Source: Clostridium fessum
Lineage (GTDB): Bacteria; Bacillota; Clostridia; Lachnospirales; Lachnospiraceae
Length of the DNA stretch: 64,000 nt
NCBI RefSeq assembly: GCF_003024715.1
Contig: NZ_PYLO01000001.1
Location: 744,001-808,000, forward strand
Direction of reading: 5' to 3'
Under the pieces are notes generated by a model. The model was given only the letters and a program-made list of their open reading frames with translations. It ran no database searches and was not told the origin of the DNA. The translations under genes were made by a program, and so were the position numbers. Of this stretch, positions 1-9,122 are shown piece by piece (the first letter of the stretch is position 1; the number at the start of each line of letters is the position of its first letter).

Positions 1-225
1 GTTCATGACGGAACCAGCCATAACGAAAAATGGAATCGCTAACATCGAGAACGACTGTGTAGAGGTCATAACCTTCTGTAAGATCAGCCAGTTTTTACTG
101 GTTGTATCAATAAATGTAAAATAAAAGAAGGTTGAACCAAACAGTGCATATACAATCGGCATTCCCAGGAAATAGAGAATAAATACCATAAAAATCGGAA
201 CGAGTTCAATTAATTCGAGTCCCAT
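1..225 (-). CDS. dctM: TRAP transporter large permease (DctM-like), N-terminal part only
   Basis: Only the first 75 codons are in the window; the gene runs off the left edge. The peptide starts MGLELIELVPIFMVF and has a hydrophobic first helix followed by a segment ending SMLAIPFFVMAGSVMN, which is the conserved start of DctM-family (TRAP large subunit, about 430 residues) permeases. The start ATG overlaps the dctQ stop by one base (TGATG), so the two are translationally coupled. DctM forms the sodium-driven translocation channel in the membrane, working with DctQ and the binding protein DctP. Substrate cannot be read from this piece. Confidence 0.9.
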   Translation of the reverse strand, partial: MGLELIELVPIFMVFILYFLGMPIVYALFGSTFFYFTFIDTTSKNWLILQKVMTSTQSFSMLAIPFFVMAGSVMN

Positions 226-725
226 CAGTTATTTCCCCCTTTCCCTTTAAATACCTTGATAATATCCTTAACCAAAAAGTAAATACAGAAAATCAGTGAA
301 AGCCCAAATCCGATCGGAACCGCGCCGGAAATATACCAACTCGGAACACGCAGCGTATTCGTCAGCTTATCCATCGTGTTCATCACATACTGGACGCTTG
401 TTCTGGTCAGCATAATCAGAGTAACAAGCTCCAGAAGATCCATAATAACCTTAACAACTTTTCTTATCTTCTCCGGAAGAATGTTGATCAGGATGTCTAC
501 GCCCAGATGTGCGTGCTTACGGTACGCATATGCGCTTCCAATAAAGACGGTCCAGACGAAGAGCCCCGTAGCGACCTCTTCCGACCAATACAACGGTCTT
601 TTCAGGAAATAGCGCATAAGGACGTTTGCGTTTACAACGATTGTACAGAGTGTCAGTGTCACGCAGGTAATAATTGCATCCAGGTTTACCAGCACCGACC
701 CCAGTGTGATTTTTTTCTTTTCCAT
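225..725 (-). CDS. dctQ: TRAP transporter small permease (DctQ-like)
   Basis: 166 residues with four hydrophobic segments, as usual for DctQ (about 160-200 residues). The region RYFLKRPLYWSEEVATGLF followed by GSAYAYRKHAHLGVDIL is the typical DctQ signature around helices two and three. DctQ is the small membrane subunit that pairs with DctM in a tripartite ATP-independent periplasmic-type transporter. It is followed directly by dctM with a one-base overlap. It is separated from dctP upstream by nearly 400 bp containing a mobile repeat and a hairpin, so the permease genes may be expressed at a lower level than the binding protein. Confidence 0.93.
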   Translation of the reverse strand: MEKKKITLGSVLVNLDAIITCVTLTLCTIVVNANVLMRYFLKRPLYWSEEVATGLFVWTVFIGSAYAYRKHAHLGVDILINILPEKIRKVVKVIMDLLELVTLIMLTRTSVQYVMNTMDKLTNTLRVPSWYISGAVPIGFGLSLIFCIYFLVKDIIKVFKGKGGNN

Positions 726-808
726 AGTCTATCCTCATGCATTCATAATGGCAGTCAGTTTTGCATAACCGACGACTGTTCTGTCATACAGCCATCTTTC
801 CAGCAGTT

Positions 809-941
809 GTAACTGTTCAGTACCTTCACAGTCACGCGCAAAAATCCATTAAAAATTGCCTACGGCAATGGGATTTTTGCCTGCTGGCCCATGTTTTCGT
901 ACGGTCAGCGCAGTAAATGCGCAGACCTACTGAACAGTTAC
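809..941 (+). mobile_element. Family B miniature repeat, 133 bp, with 8-bp target duplication
   Basis: Non-coding element with perfect 14-bp terminal inverted repeats (GTAACTGTTCAGTA at 809-822, its complement at 928-941). It is flanked by an exact 8-bp direct repeat CAGCAGTT at 801-808 and 942-949, which looks like a target-site duplication. Inside are a hairpin with arms GCAAAAATCC/GGATTTTTGC and a second around GCGCAGTAAATGCGC. A second 133-bp copy in the opposite orientation lies at 40445-40577. There is no open reading frame, so it is a MITE-like element lying in the dctP-dctQ gap. Confidence 0.85.
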
Positions 942-981
942 CAGCAGTTTCATATTTCCGGCACTATACGTTTGTCGGAAG

Positions 982-1029
982 TCTGCCCGGACCTCAGACA
1001 ATCTTCTTTGTTCTGACAGCCCGGGCAGA
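982..1029 (-). promoter_or_regulatory. Hairpin between dctP and dctQ
   Basis: TCTGCCCGG (982-990) pairs perfectly with CCGGGCAGA (1021-1029), with an inner five-base pairing of TCAGA/TCTGA in the transcript. It lies 94 bases after the dctP stop on the transcribed strand and is not followed by a strong T run. It is probably an mRNA-stabilising or partially terminating structure that keeps the binding protein more abundant than the permeases. That role is inferred. Confidence 0.5.
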
Positions 1030-1122
1030 TATACTTTCTTCTCCGCAGCGGTTCTGATAACCGTTACGTTTTACCATTTCATAATTGCTTTAAAATACTG
1101 TATTTGTTCGGAACAATCTACA

Positions 1123-2199
1123 TTATTCGTTCTTTGCACGGTAGTCATTCAGGAAATCAACCAGTTTCTGATGAAGTTCCGGATCTGCGCCGTACTCGTC
1201 TACGATCCAGTCATAAACCGGAGCACAAGCCTCTGTGAATGCGTCAATATCTACATCGTTCCACTCAACGCCTTTGTCTTTCAGGAACTCGATCATGGAA
1301 GCTTCGTCGTTCTCAGCATTTTCCTGCTCCCACTTACCAGCTTCTACACAGCACTCATCCAGGATGTTTCTCCATTTTTCCGGGATGGACTGATATACGT
1401 CCTCAGCCATGAATAACCAACGGGTTGCGATGAAGTGGTTCGTGTTTGCAACTTTCTTGGTGTACTCATAAGCACCTGTATCCTTCAGAGTGGAGATGGA
1501 ACCTTCGAAACCATCAACAACACCACTGGACATAGCAGATAAGCACTCCGTAAAGCTCATTGCAGACGGGGTAGCACCCAGACAGGTAATCGTCTTAACA
1601 AACAGCGGAGACTCGGTCGAACGCATGATCAGACCATTTAAGTCAGCCGGTTTCTCAACTACCTTGTTCGTACATACGCTTCTGAATCCGAACGAATAAT
1701 GTGTATCCAGAACGTGGATGTTGTGCTCGCTTGCCAGTTTTGCATTCAGATCTTTTACAATATCAGAATCCATCACTGCATTATACTCTGCATTGTTCTT
1801 GTAAAGCATCGGTCCAACTAATACGTTGTAATCGCCGATGTAATCAGCAAAGTAGGACGGCTCCTCCAGACCCATCCAGACAGCGCCGTTGTGTGCCTGT
1901 GCTACAGACTCCGCATAGCAGTCAAGCTGGTTCTGTCCGTAATACTCCAGAGTGATATGACCATCGGTCTTCTCTTTTACCAGGTCTGCCAGATATTCGC
2001 TGGCTTTGTAGTTCCACTCTGCCGGCTGGAATACGTTGGAAAACTTGATGGTGATGTAGTAATCATCTGCAGATGCCTCGTCACCTGCTGCCGTTCCTGC
2101 GTCTGCTGCCTTTGTGTCAGTCTTTGCGCCGCTACCGCCGCAGGCCGCCAGGCTCATCGCCATCGTCGCTGCCAGTACTACTGATAATACTTTTCTCAT
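1123..2199 (-). CDS. dctP: TRAP transporter substrate-binding protein (DctP-like lipoprotein)
   Basis: 358 residues. The N-terminus MRKVLSVVLAATMAMSLAAC is a lipoprotein signal with the lipobox cysteine at residue 20, followed by a low-complexity linker, so the mature protein is anchored outside the membrane. The body has DctP-family features: KFSNVFQPAEWNY near the start, and the segment around LNGLIMRSTESPLF that contains the conserved arginine which pairs with the substrate carboxylate. A GGAG site lies about 10 bases before the ATG. It captures an organic acid for DctQM. The nearby lactate oxidation operon makes a 2-hydroxy acid a plausible substrate, but that is inference. Confidence 0.93.
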   Translation of the reverse strand: MRKVLSVVLAATMAMSLAACGGSGAKTDTKAADAGTAAGDEASADDYYITIKFSNVFQPAEWNYKASEYLADLVKEKTDGHITLEYYGQNQLDCYAESVAQAHNGAVWMGLEEPSYFADYIGDYNVLVGPMLYKNNAEYNAVMDSDIVKDLNAKLASEHNIHVLDTHYSFGFRSVCTNKVVEKPADLNGLIMRSTESPLFVKTITCLGATPSAMSFTECLSAMSSGVVDGFEGSISTLKDTGAYEYTKKVANTNHFIATRWLFMAEDVYQSIPEKWRNILDECCVEAGKWEQENAENDEASMIEFLKDKGVEWNDVDIDAFTEACAPVYDWIVDEYGADPELHQKLVDFLNDYRAKNE

Positions 2200-2653
2200 A
2201 CGTTTTCTCTCCTTTTTCTTAACCTCCCCCAGTCATCTTTCTGACCGGTTCATCAACAGTTTCTACTACTTTCTAAATAAATTACCATTTCAGCATTTAG
2301 GCAAAAAAATAGCATCATTTTTAAAAAACAGTCTTTTCCAGCTGTTTCTAACCATGGCGCATCTCTTCGTCTCTGCTTTTGGTCCTTTATTCATCTTTTA
2401 CCTAATTTTAACACTTATTTTACGATTAGGCAAGCTATTTTGTCGAAATTATATAATTTTTCTCGATTTTAGTCGATTTTTATGTGATATTTTTGTAACA
2501 ATCTTGTTTATTTTTTATCAACATTACAGATTTAACAGATCCAGTTGCGGAAACAGGGAAGAAACAGTATACTACTTCTTAAGATATTTTCTATGCTTCT
2601 ATATACTGTTTTTATATAGGTGATGATTGATTTTTTATATGAAAGGGCTTACC
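2200..2653. other. AT-rich divergent intergenic region
   Basis: This 454-bp stretch separates the divergent dctP and YcxB-like genes. It is clearly more AT-rich than the coding sequence and must hold both promoters. I see no operator of the TGGTnnnACCA type here, unlike upstream of etfB, and no riboswitch or small gene I can support. Confidence 0.5.
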
Positions 2654-3256
2654 ATGATTTACTATAAGATAGAAATGCACCACAACGAAAAAACCTTCGA
2701 ATCCCTGTCCCGGATGCAGTACGATCTCTTCTGCGCTTCCAACCGGATCACGCGGACAATTTTAAGCATCCTGTTCATCGCCGGAGGTATCATCAATCTA
2801 AGCGAGTGGTGGGGCATCCTCTTAGCCGCCTACGGCTGCTATCTGACGACCAGCACCTACAGCTCCGCCAACCACACCGCCCACAAGCTCGCCGAACAGA
2901 TCAAAAAAAGCGGCATGCCGTTCCCGGCGTCCCGCTATGAATTCCGTGAAAATCATCTGGAAGTCTATTCTCTTCCGAAAAACACCCGCGAAAGCACACT
3001 GGCTTACAATGAATTTGAAAAGCTGGGTGAGGACCGCGATTATTTCTATCTGTTCCGCGATTCCTACGGCGGGTATATGGTGCCGAAAAAGGGGATTGAC
3101 GCAAGCGCGGGGTCCCGTTCAAATTCGGATGAGAGCCAGAATTTGAAAGCAATTGGCGCGTTTCGGGAATTTTTGGAAAATAAGAGTGGGAAACGGATTT
3201 ACAGGAAGGCGATTCCGCTGGTTCGGGTGATGCAGGCGTTGAAGAAGAAAAGATAG
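2654..3256 (+). CDS. YcxB-like membrane protein
   Basis: 200 residues from the ATG at 2654, chosen because GAAAGGG lies six bases upstream; longer starts at 2627 (TTG) or 2639 are possible. Two hydrophobic segments lie around residues 37-65 (LSILFIAGGIINL and GILLAAYGCYL). They are followed by a soluble domain with the pattern EFEKLGEDRDYFYLFRDSYGGYMVPKK, which matches the YcxB family (two membrane helices plus a C-terminal domain with a late tyrosine-rich strand). Function is not known. The gene converges on lctD and shares a terminator with it. Confidence 0.75.
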   Translation: MIYYKIEMHHNEKTFESLSRMQYDLFCASNRITRTILSILFIAGGIINLSEWWGILLAAYGCYLTTSTYSSANHTAHKLAEQIKKSGMPFPASRYEFRENHLEVYSLPKNTRESTLAYNEFEKLGEDRDYFYLFRDSYGGYMVPKKGIDASAGSRSNSDESQNLKAIGAFREFLENKSGKRIYRKAIPLVRVMQALKKKR

Positions 3257-3295
3257 GTCGATAGATATAAACTATAAAATAGTTCAACCACTCTA

Positions 3296-3336
3296 AAAAG
3301 CCACGATTTGAACTCTTTGATTCAGATCGTGGCTTT
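3296..3336. terminator. Bidirectional intrinsic terminator between ycxB-like gene and lctD
   Basis: AAAGCCACGAT and ATCGTGGCTTT form a perfect 11-bp stem with an 18-base loop, flanked by A-rich sequence on the left and T-rich on the right, so it can end both convergent transcripts. Confidence 0.8.
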
Positions 3337-3445
3337 CTCAAAAAACTGCTGTTCTATTCTGTTTTTCTGCCAAAAATATTCTGCAGTTCCTAGAATCAGC
3401 CTTACCGCGTGGTGCTCAAAAAAATATCAATGCAGTTATTTTCTT

Positions 3446-4852
3446 CTATCTCTGCGCCACCTTATGCGGATTCAGAATATTCTTCGGATCAAACACTTTC
3501 TTGATTCCGTTCATCAGATCCAGGTTCTTCTCCGGCAGGGATTCTCTTAAATACGGCTTTTTCGCATATCCGATGCCGTGCTCGCCGGACACCTGACCTT
3601 CGAGTTCATGGGCCTTCTGATAGATCTTCTCCATTGCAGCAGACATCCGTTTTTCCCACTCTTCATCACTCAAATCGTCTTTCAGGATGTAGGCGTGCAG
3701 ATTTCCGTCGCCCGCATGACCGAAGCTCTTGATTCGGATATCAATTTCATTGTGGAGATCGTGCAGATACGTCACCATCTCATTGACGCGGCTTCTCGGA
3801 ACAACCATATCGACCTCATCCATGTAAGTCGTGGATCCCTTGATTGCCTCCAGGAAAGCGCCTCTGGCTTTCCAGATGGATTCCTCACGCTCCTGGGTAT
3901 CGGAAATCAGCACGTCCAGTGCGCCCTGTTCCAGGCAGAGTTTGGCCACCTTGTCATACGCTTCTTCGATCTCCTGGGTGGAATTACCATCAAATTTCAA
4001 AAGCAGATACGCATCCGACTGTTTATCCGGGAACGCTTTTCCTAAATACTCCTCGGCGTCTTCAATAACTTCCCGCTGCATGAACTCGATCGCGGTCGGG
4101 ATCGTCTTAGATTTGATGATAACCGGGACGGTGTCGATCGCCTGTTTCAGGGTCGGGAACGGGATCAGAAGGCTGATGACACGCTTCGGAAGCGGCAGAA
4201 GCTTTAAGATCGCCTTGGTAATAAAGCCAAGAGTTCCCTCGGAACCAATAATCAGATCTTTCAAGTCATAGCCTGAACTATTCTTTACGACTTTGCCTCC
4301 AAACTGAGTGATCGTGCCATCCGGCAGAACCACTTCCAGCCCCATGACATAGTCTCTCGTCACACCGTATTTGACCGCACGCATACCGCCCGCATTCGTG
4401 CTGATGTTGCCGCCGATGGTCGCTGATTTCTCACCCGGATCCGGCGGGTAGAAGAAATCGTGATCTTCTACATAGGCGGACAATTCCATCAAAAGGACGC
4501 CCGGTTCCACCGTGACCGTCAGGTTTTCCTCATCCAATTCGAGAATCTGGTTCATCAGGGTGGTATCGATCATGATGCCATGTTCCATCGGAACCGAAGA
4601 ACCAACCAGACCCGTTCCGGCGCCCCTCGGTGTCACCGGAATCGTATTTTCGTATGCATATTTCATGATCGCCGCGATCTCTTCGGCTGATTTTGCCTTT
4701 ACCACCACATCCGGATAACTGCTGGTGCCGCTCAGCTCATCGTGGCTGTACTCTTCGTTGATATTTTCACCTACGAGGACACGCTCGTCATCCTGAATTG
4801 TGTTTTTTATATATAAAATATCATCTTTATCTATTTTCTTGTAATTTCCCAT
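3446..4852 (-). CDS. lctD: FAD-linked D-lactate/2-hydroxy-acid dehydrogenase (LctD/GlcD-like)
   Basis: 468 residues from the ATG at 4852, preceded by AAGGAG and AGGA motifs; longer starts lack a good site. The N-terminal half is a PCMH-type FAD-binding domain with [15 protein letters not shown] and [20 protein letters not shown]. The C-terminal half is a FAD-oxidase C domain with [16 protein letters not shown] and [16 protein letters not shown]. It oxidises D-lactate or a similar 2-hydroxy acid to the keto acid in the cytoplasm. It follows etfB and etfA with a 28-bp gap, exactly the LctB-LctC-LctD arrangement described for Acetobacterium woodii. There the dehydrogenase drives electrons to NAD with ferredoxin oxidation (flavin-based confurcation). 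Confidence 0.92.
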   Translation of the reverse strand: MGNYKKIDKDDILYIKNTIQDDERVLVGENINEEYSHDELSGTSSYPDVVVKAKSAEEIAAIMKYAYENTIPVTPRGAGTGLVGSSVPMEHGIMIDTTLMNQILELDEENLTVTVEPGVLLMELSAYVEDHDFFYPPDPGEKSATIGGNISTNAGGMRAVKYGVTRDYVMGLEVVLPDGTITQFGGKVVKNSSGYDLKDLIIGSEGTLGFITKAILKLLPLPKRVISLLIPFPTLKQAIDTVPVIIKSKTIPTAIEFMQREVIEDAEEYLGKAFPDKQSDAYLLLKFDGNSTQEIEEAYDKVAKLCLEQGALDVLISDTQEREESIWKARGAFLEAIKGSTTYMDEVDMVVPRSRVNEMVTYLHDLHNEIDIRIKSFGHAGDGNLHAYILKDDLSDEEWEKRMSAAMEKIYQKAHELEGQVSGEHGIGYAKKPYLRESLPEKNLDLMNGIKKVFDPKNILNPHKVAQR

Positions 4853-4880
4853 GATATCCTGCTCTCCTTCCTGTGAATCT

Positions 4881-6068
4881 TTATCTTCCCATCTCAATCT
4901 TCTCAATCAGTCTCGGGAGAATCTCATAGAGATCACCAGTCAGGCAGTAATGTGCCGTCTTGAAAATCGGCGCTTTCGGATCTTTATTGATCGCGACGAT
5001 CGTCTCCGCGTGATTCATGCCGGCAGTAAACTGGACCGCACCGGACACGCCGCAGGTGATGATGAGTTTTGGGCGGACCGTACGGCCACTCAGACCGATC
5101 TGGCACTTGGCATCCAGCCATCCGGCTTCCACCATCGGACGGGTGCAGGCAAGCTGACCTCCCAGCAGATCTGCCAGTTTTTCCAGCATTTTCAAATCTT
5201 CCGGCTTCTTCACGCCTCGTCCGGCTACCACCAGGACGTCAGCATTTTCGATAAAGGTTTCCTTCGGCTTTTCTACGATATCCAGAACCCTCACGTGGGA
5301 AAGTAGTTTTTCCTTCTCAATTGTACAGACCACAATCTCACCGCTCTCTTTCTCGGCACGCTCCGGTGCGTTCATGATCTTATAGCGCACGGTCGCCATC
5401 TGCGGACGGTGGTTCGGGGTCTTGATGTGCGCCATGATATTGCCGCCAAAAGCCGGTCGGATCTGGGATAAATCAGTATTTTCATCCATTTCCAGGATCG
5501 TACAATCCGCGGTCAGACCTGTCTTCATACGGGCAGCCACACGCGGCGCCAGCTGTCTGCCGACCGTGGTCGCACCGACGAGAATAGACGATGGTTTTAC
5601 TGTCTGGATGAAGTTTTCAAAAACTGCCGTGTACGGCTCGATCTGGAAACGTGCCAGTTCCGGTGCATCATAGACGAATACTTTATCTACATTATAATGA
5701 AGCAGTTCGTGTGCAGCCGCTTCGATTTCATTTCCCATAAACAGGGCGTAAACCGGATGTCCCGTTACCTTGGAAAGTTCTCTCGCTTTTCCAAGAAGCT
5801 CCAATGTAACCGGATGCACCTTTCCATCCACGTGATCTACGTAAACGGCAATGCCCTTCCATGCACTCTTATCGACGCTCGGTTTTACCGCGTCTTCTAC
5901 ATATTCAACCGCGCCCTTCGGACCTTTTCTCACGCAGAGACGGCACATTTTACAGGCGGCGCTGATCGTCACCTTTCCGTCTTTTTCTTCCATCGCCCCG
6001 AACGGACAGAGCTTGATAAGTTCCTGATTATCCGGGATTTTGTCCTGATGTATGATTAACTCAGCCAT
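4881..6068 (-). CDS. etfA: Electron transfer flavoprotein alpha subunit with N-terminal iron-sulfur domain (LctC-like)
   Basis: 395 residues from the ATG at 6068, which has AGGAGGTGGAATC directly upstream. Residues 1 to about 65 form a ferredoxin-like domain with CPFGAM and CKMCRLC. The position where a second cluster would need a CP motif reads GP, so one [4Fe-4S] cluster is expected, as in LctC and CarE. The rest is the ETF alpha domain plus the C-terminal FAD domain with [21 protein letters not shown], and [17 protein letters not shown]. It sits 11 bp after etfB and 28 bp before lctD. With EtfB it passes electrons between LctD, NAD and ferredoxin. Confidence 0.94.
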   Translation of the reverse strand: MAELIIHQDKIPDNQELIKLCPFGAMEEKDGKVTISAACKMCRLCVRKGPKGAVEYVEDAVKPSVDKSAWKGIAVYVDHVDGKVHPVTLELLGKARELSKVTGHPVYALFMGNEIEAAAHELLHYNVDKVFVYDAPELARFQIEPYTAVFENFIQTVKPSSILVGATTVGRQLAPRVAARMKTGLTADCTILEMDENTDLSQIRPAFGGNIMAHIKTPNHRPQMATVRYKIMNAPERAEKESGEIVVCTIEKEKLLSHVRVLDIVEKPKETFIENADVLVVAGRGVKKPEDLKMLEKLADLLGGQLACTRPMVEAGWLDAKCQIGLSGRTVRPKLIITCGVSGAVQFTAGMNHAETIVAINKDPKAPIFKTAHYCLTGDLYEILPRLIEKIEMGR

Positions 6069-6079
6069 GATTCCACCTC

Positions 6080-6868
6080 CTACACGAATTTCATATCCAC
6101 GATCTTCTGATACAGCCGGTCCGCCAGCTCTTCGCCGCTTCCGTCCCACATTTCCTTTTTGTCATTGACAGCCGGTGGGAAAATGCGCTGAACCTGCGTC
6201 GGGGAACCATTGAGTCCATAGTGCATCGCGTCTTTATCATCCATATCCGCCAAGGAAAGAATCCGGATTTCACGGTCTTTCGTGTTCATTTTCCGGACAT
6301 ACGAAGGAAGTCTTGGCTGGAAAATATCCTTGTCAACGGCTAAGAGACACGGGAACTGCACTTTCGCCACCTCGACCTCTTCCGGCAGATCCATGCTGAC
6401 GGTGATGCCGTCCTCATCAATCTGATTGATCTTGACAACATCTGCCACGCTCGGGATATTCAGCCACTCGGAGATCTCCGGACCAACCTGCGCGGTGTCG
6501 CCGTCCGTTGTCTGTTTGCCGCAGAGGATCAGGTCAAAATCGCCGCAGCTCTTGATGCCCTGCGCAAGTGTATAGCTGGTCGCCAGTACATCCGCACCGC
6601 CAAATTTGCGATCCGATAAAAGCGTTCCGCCGTCCGCGCCCATCGCAAATGCCTCGCGGATCACCTGCTGCGCCTGCGGCGGTCCCATGGAAATGACGTG
6701 AACACTTCCGCCCACTTCTTCCCGGATCCGGAACGCCGTCTCCAGCGCGTACAGATCGTATGGGTTCATCTTCGAAGCCGCGCCGTCTCGTTTCAGCACG
6801 CCGGTAACCGGATCGACTTCTACTTTATTGCTTTCCGGTACCTGTTTGATACAGACAAGAATCTTCAT
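6080..6868 (-). CDS. etfB: Electron transfer flavoprotein beta subunit (LctB-like)
   Basis: 262 residues from the ATG at 6868 ([20 protein letters not shown]), preceded by GGAGGAAACAGA; an upstream in-frame start has no ribosome site. The sequence carries the ETF beta hallmarks [35 protein letters not shown] and [20 protein letters not shown]. It is the first gene of the etfB-etfA-lctD operon and binds the bifurcating FAD and NAD in related complexes. Its 5' leader of about 130 bases contains two operator-like palindromes, which points to control by the adjacent GntR repressor. Confidence 0.94.
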   Translation of the reverse strand: MKILVCIKQVPESNKVEVDPVTGVLKRDGAASKMNPYDLYALETAFRIREEVGGSVHVISMGPPQAQQVIREAFAMGADGGTLLSDRKFGGADVLATSYTLAQGIKSCGDFDLILCGKQTTDGDTAQVGPEISEWLNIPSVADVVKINQIDEDGITVSMDLPEEVEVAKVQFPCLLAVDKDIFQPRLPSYVRKMNTKDREIRILSLADMDDKDAMHYGLNGSPTQVQRIFPPAVNDKKEMWDGSGEELADRLYQKIVDMKFV

Positions 6869-6942
6869 TCTGTTTCCTCCTTCATATGGATGCTTTGTAA
6901 AAATCTTTAAATGATGGATGTAAAGAATTTTTAATCCGCATA

Positions 6943-6955
6943 TTGGTTCTACCAA
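6943..6955. promoter_or_regulatory. FadR/LldR-type operator, site 2
   Basis: TTGGTTCTACCAA is a perfect palindrome around a 3-base centre and fits the FadR-subfamily consensus TNGTNNNACNA. It lies in the etfB leader, about 45 bases downstream of the predicted transcription start and 35 bp from an identical-type site. Confidence 0.75.
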
Positions 6956-6977
6956 TTTATTGAAAAGAAAAAGAATT

Positions 6978-6990
6978 TTGGTAGAACCAA
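6978..6990. promoter_or_regulatory. FadR/LldR-type operator, site 1
   Basis: TTGGTAGAACCAA is a perfect palindrome with TGGT/ACCA arms matching the FadR/LldR consensus. It starts about ten bases downstream of the predicted start site of the etfB transcript, so a bound repressor would block early elongation. Confidence 0.78.
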
Positions 6991-7005
6991 TTTTCTTTAT
7001 TCGTT

Positions 7006-7034
7006 AGTATAGTGGGCTGCGTTCTAGTTGTCAA
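7006..7034 (-). promoter_or_regulatory. Sigma-A promoter of etfB-etfA-lctD
   Basis: On the minus strand TTGACA (7029-7034) is separated by exactly 17 bases from TATACT (7006-7011). The predicted start is near 6999. The promoter lies between the GntR gene stop and the two operators, so the regulator and the structural genes can be transcribed separately. Confidence 0.8.
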
Positions 7035-7049
7035 CGATTGTTTATCTTT

Positions 7050-7754
7050 TCACATAGAATGTGTTTTTTCATGTTTTTCCAAAATTTCATCTATCATCCG
7101 GAAATGCCGGTCCAGTGCATCCTTCCCCGCTGCATTATCTTTGTTCCGCAGCGCTTCCGCAATCTGCCGGTGACAGAGATTCAGTGCTTCTTTCGCCTCT
7201 TTTGTTCGCAGAATTTCCGCGCGCATATTCCGGATGAAGGTATCGATCACGCCGGAACACGCCTCTAAAATATTGAGCAGCAGCACATTTCCCGACGCCA
7301 GCGCCAGTGTAAAATGGATCTGTTTGTCAATCCGGGCGTTTTCCTGCTCGTCCATGCTCCGGTCAAGACGCTTTACCAGTTCTTCCAGCGCGTCCATCTG
7401 GCTCTCCGACGCATGTTCAACCGCCAGGGCAAACGCCTGCTGTTCCAGCGCATAGCGGATCTGGCTGATCTGCTGATAATTAATCTGGGACATAGCAAAC
7501 ATCATCCCCATCGTCTCCGCAATGCTTTTCTGAAATTCACAAGTGATGTAATTCCCCGAGCCCTGCTGGGAGGAAATCACTCCCGTCATATCCATGATCC
7601 GCAGCGCTTCCCGGACGGAATTGCGGCTGACTTCCAGCATCTGCGCAATCTCCCGCTCCGGAGGAAGCTTCTCCCCCGGACGCAGCTCGCCCGCCATGAT
7701 GCGGTTCTTGAAATATTCGATGACGCCTTTGTAGGCTTTTTCCTGTTTTTCCAT
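7050..7754 (-). CDS. GntR/FadR-family transcriptional regulator, probable lactate repressor
   Basis: 234 residues. Residues 1-75 are a GntR winged helix (LRPGEKLPPEREIAQMLEVS then RNSVREALRIMD, and the wing GVISSQQGSGNYI). The C-terminal part is an all-helical FCD effector domain with likely metal or ligand residues in DKQIHF, LCHRQIAE and LDRHFRMID. It resembles LldR, LctA and PdhR-type regulators of lactate or pyruvate metabolism. It lies just upstream of etfB on the same strand, and two palindromes of the type bound by this subfamily lie in the etfB leader, so repression relieved by lactate is the simplest model (inference). The stop is only 16 bp from the etfB -35 box. Confidence 0.9.
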   Translation of the reverse strand: MEKQEKAYKGVIEYFKNRIMAGELRPGEKLPPEREIAQMLEVSRNSVREALRIMDMTGVISSQQGSGNYITCEFQKSIAETMGMMFAMSQINYQQISQIRYALEQQAFALAVEHASESQMDALEELVKRLDRSMDEQENARIDKQIHFTLALASGNVLLLNILEACSGVIDTFIRNMRAEILRTKEAKEALNLCHRQIAEALRNKDNAAGKDALDRHFRMIDEILEKHEKTHSM

Positions 7755-7828
7755 AGACGCTGCATTCCTTTCACTTTGTCTTTATCATATCATATATAAA
7801 AATCCGGATTGAACCGAAAAGATTCTTT

Positions 7829-9106
7829 TTACAGAAAGCTCTCCAATCTCGTCTCCTGCCAGCTTATAATCTCCTGCTCCAATTTACAGTTGTGCTCCAA
7901 CATATACCGCAATATTCCCGCATAGCTGCTGCCCTGTTTTATCATCGCTTCCGCCTTCGTCCGATCGGGTGCTTCCAATGGCTTCGCATATGTCTGAAAC
8001 TGCTGCAATTCCTGCACGCCCATCGCGCACAGCTGAAACGGCAGTCCCGTCTTTCGGATCAGATGTCCCGCGATCGCCAGACCGTCTGGATCGAGATCTC
8101 CAAAATGATACCAGGAAAGTCCCGGATTTTCTCTGGCGATCCGCTGCAAAAGCGCCTGTTTCGTGCGGGTATGGTAACCACTCAGAAACAGGTAAAATAT
8201 ATGTTCCCGCTCCAGCCGATGAAACGAGGTCAGATTTTCCACCGTCATCAGCGCCGCATCCCGGATGTGGATGCTTTTTGCCTTCTGGAATGTCTCAAAA
8301 GGGATCGACATCGGCAGATCGTGATAAATCCGAAGTTCGCGTCCATCTTCAAGGCAGATCCGCGCATCCCCTTTCAGATAGATATACGCCGGATTGGAAT
8401 AAATGTAAAATTCCTCCAGAAGCGCCGTCTGCCGCTCCCGTTCTTCTTCCAGCTCCGCAAGCGGTTCATCATACCGTCCTGTGTGCTCCAAAATCCCACA
8501 CACCTTTTTCCGATATATCTTTTCCCACTGTTTACTGTCATGCAGAACTGCCTCTGACATTTCCCGCTCCAGCGTAGTTCTCTGCTTTTCCTGATTTTCT
8601 TTTAAAAATTGCACCAGCTTCCAGATAGCTTCTGCCTCGGTTATCTCTTTTTCTACCTTCTTTTCATCCAGCTTTCTCGCACGGCTGTTTTTCAGTGTCT
8701 GAAGCTTTTCTTTTCCATATGCCTCCAATAAATCGCATTGGCAGAAGCGATGATAAACCTCTTCCAGCCGTTTTTTTAGAATATTCTTTTCTGTCCGGTT
8801 CAGGCAGGCATAGTAATCTTCCCAGCGTTCCGGGACAGCACAGATCTGACGGAGAATACCCGTATTCGGAGGAACTACATGAATAAGTCCCTCCGATTCC
8901 ATCTGACGGATCAGTCGTTCAAATTCTTTTTCCTGGAAAAGCTGTTCCGGCGGGAGAAAATCTTTGTTGTAGCCCTTGAAAATATCGGATGGTTTGACCG
9001 AAAACACTTGTTTTACCTTGTTTTCACCGGCGTAGGTGACGCTTTTTTCGTATTGATCCAGCAATTTACTTAAAAGCTGTTCTTTCCACTCTTTCCGATC
9101 CGCCAT
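7829..9106 (-). CDS. jetD: Wadjet nuclease subunit JetD (DUF2220/Toprim)
   Basis: 425 residues, last gene of the Jet cluster, 16 bp after jetC and with AGGAGAAAAA before the ATG. The N-terminal 200 residues look helical and DNA-binding-like. The C-terminal half is a Toprim domain: MTVENLTSF supplies the conserved glutamate (E290) and HFGDLDPDG the acidic triad (D337, D339, D341). In Wadjet systems JetD is related to topoisomerase VI/Spo11 and cuts circular plasmid DNA after loop extrusion by the JetABC SMC complex. All visible catalytic residues are present, so the gene appears functional. Confidence 0.92.
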   Translation of the reverse strand: MADRKEWKEQLLSKLLDQYEKSVTYAGENKVKQVFSVKPSDIFKGYNKDFLPPEQLFQEKEFERLIRQMESEGLIHVVPPNTGILRQICAVPERWEDYYACLNRTEKNILKKRLEEVYHRFCQCDLLEAYGKEKLQTLKNSRARKLDEKKVEKEITEAEAIWKLVQFLKENQEKQRTTLEREMSEAVLHDSKQWEKIYRKKVCGILEHTGRYDEPLAELEEERERQTALLEEFYIYSNPAYIYLKGDARICLEDGRELRIYHDLPMSIPFETFQKAKSIHIRDAALMTVENLTSFHRLEREHIFYLFLSGYHTRTKQALLQRIARENPGLSWYHFGDLDPDGLAIAGHLIRKTGLPFQLCAMGVQELQQFQTYAKPLEAPDRTKAEAMIKQGSSYAGILRYMLEHNCKLEQEIISWQETRLESFL

Positions 9107-9122
9107 TTTTTCTCCTCGTTTC

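Noticed and set aside
2200-2653. Search for a lactate-regulator operator before dctP
   Set aside because: No TGGTnnnACCA-type palindrome was found, so joint control with the etfB operon is not supported by sequence.
7892-8557. Plus-strand 221-codon frame opposite jetD
   Set aside because: No recognisable domain and no ribosome site; the opposite strand encodes a complete Toprim protein in an operon.
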